Positions 63,303 through 64,000 of a stretch of DNA of 64,000 nucleotides are shown in pieces. The position numbers and the translations under genes are program-made. The first letter of the stretch is position 1; each line of letters opens with the position of its first letter. A model generated the notes under the pieces. The model saw only the letters and a program-made list of their open reading frames with translations, was not told the DNA's origin and did not search any database. Origin of the DNA: Bisporella sp. PMI_857 (taxonomy: Eukaryota; Ascomycota; Leotiomycetes; Helotiales; Helotiaceae); the NCBI GenBank assembly GCA_021307315.1, contig JAJSPD010000062.1:1-64000 (forward strand), read 5' to 3'.

Positions 63303-63487
63303 TGAACGTAGCGAAGTTTAAGGGCTTGCCCCTTTATAAACCTTTTAAAACTTCTCTATTCTCGAGCACAGCGAGGTTTGGGGGTTTGGGGGCCAGCCCC
63401 CATATAAAGCAAGCATTTTAGTCTAGCACGGGTTCTACACAACCCCTGATACACGGATCGAGATCCGTGTTCGCCTTAAGTTGTTAC
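63303..63487 (+). repeat. LTR-like segment sharing the 3' end of family A
   Basis: Ends with GGATCGAGATCCGTGTTCGC CTTAAGTTGTTACA like family A, and has a CATATAAAGCAAGC box, but its first 130 bp (TGAACGTAGCGAAG, AGCGAGGTTTGGGGG) are different. Either a subfamily or a chimera formed by recombination with the adjacent inverted copy. Confidence 0.55.
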
Positions 63488-63489
63488 AT

Positions 63490-64000
63490 TAGAACAAGCT
63501 CTACAAACTTTCCGGGGACAGAGCTTAAACATATCCCTTCCTTTTGTATTGAATCAGAACCGTGGCGACAATTCCACGACGCTATAGACGAGGTCTATGA
63601 AGATATAGGTCAAAGCCAAAGCCTGTATATACCACCAACTTCAGCTTTCAGCACATACTGACTGAGCTTACTTCTCTTTTAATTAGTTGATGTAACAAAC
63701 AGGGGGCTGCAGGAGGGATTGCAAAATAGCAAGTAAGGATATGTGATAAAGACACGTGACTGGCAATTACAAAAGTAATAGTATTGTATTGATATGAAAT
63801 ATAAGCCTTTGAATCTATGAAAGACTCAAGCTTGCACTCCTCTAAGGAGTTCTAGCTTCTTTTTATATCCTTTGGCTTTTGACTGTTCTGTATCCTTTAC
63901 CTACAGAGTAACCAAGCTTGTGACTTTAGTATCCCCGCAGGTACTCTAGCAGCTGAATCCCACGACAGTCTAGGTCATACGCCATCATAGTGGCTGCAAG
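63490..64000. other. window end, no gene seen
   Basis: A 64-codon frame (63467-63661) starts inside the LTR end and has no domain. Confidence 0.4.

Overview
This looks like a filamentous ascomycete (Pezizomycotina) nuclear contig. The genes carry short 46-106 bp GT-AG introns with CTAAC/CTGAC branch sites. The families are ascomycete ones: STAND/NLR proteins with HeLo-like, SesA-like, SesB-like and sigma motifs, HAL-type kinase, Nha1, DUF6546 and OTT_1508-like deaminase. The mobile elements are fungal too: solo LTRs, pogo/Fot1 and Helitron remnants, TA-flanked MITEs. I cannot name the species, and I recognised no rRNA, tRNA or CRISPR array.

Layout. 0-30.5 kb is a repeat-rich compartment of programmed-cell-death / self-recognition genes. 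It holds a SesA-like N-terminal domain gene (0.9-1.6 kb, -), a spliced atypical kinase (3.7-5.2, +), and a NACHT NLR with about 20 near-identical 96-bp repeats ending in ankyrin repeats (8.7-13.9, +, at least two TGG-to-TAG nonsense codons). Next come a NACHT pseudogene with an Asn/Gly-rich linker (14.2-16.1, -), a SesB-like hydrolase remnant (17.0-17.3, +), a HeLo-like gene ending in a sigma amyloid-type motif and broken by LTRs (17.9-19.3, -), and a sigma-NB-ARC-TPR NLR (19.5-22.5, +). A pogo transposase fossil follows (23.0-23.6), then a HeLo-pseudokinase gene (24.7-27.0, -) and a TPR-kinase fusion (27.5-30.5, +).

33-40 kb is calmer and holds ion-homeostasis genes: a YVC1/TRP-like channel, a HAL4/SAT4-like kinase and an Nha1-type Na+/H+ antiporter. 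42.5-46.6 kb is TE-rich (Helitron remnant, three solo LTRs). 47.3-50.1 kb holds a five-exon C2H2-like gene and an unassigned two-exon gene. 51.9-52.9 kb holds a DEDDy 3'-5' exonuclease gene. 53.2-57.6 kb holds an intact DUF6546 gene between two short CCCTAA (telomere-like) blocks. 57.7-60.5 kb holds a decayed OTT_1508-like deaminase and a decayed MYND-finger gene. 61.7-62.4 kb encodes a small secreted, probably GPI-anchored Cys-rich protein.

How the genes work together. The main observation is two divergent gene pairs. In the first, a HeLo-like/sigma gene and a sigma/NB-ARC/TPR receptor share the same short Gly/Asn-type motif and only 172 bp of upstream DNA, the arrangement expected of an NLR and its amyloid-triggered cell-death effector. 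In the second, a HeLo-pseudokinase gene faces a TPR-active-kinase gene, which may be an analogous but less familiar sensor/executor pair. Many genes in the left half carry stops that a G-to-A or C-to-T change would explain, together with LTR insertions, so much of this arsenal appears to be decaying.
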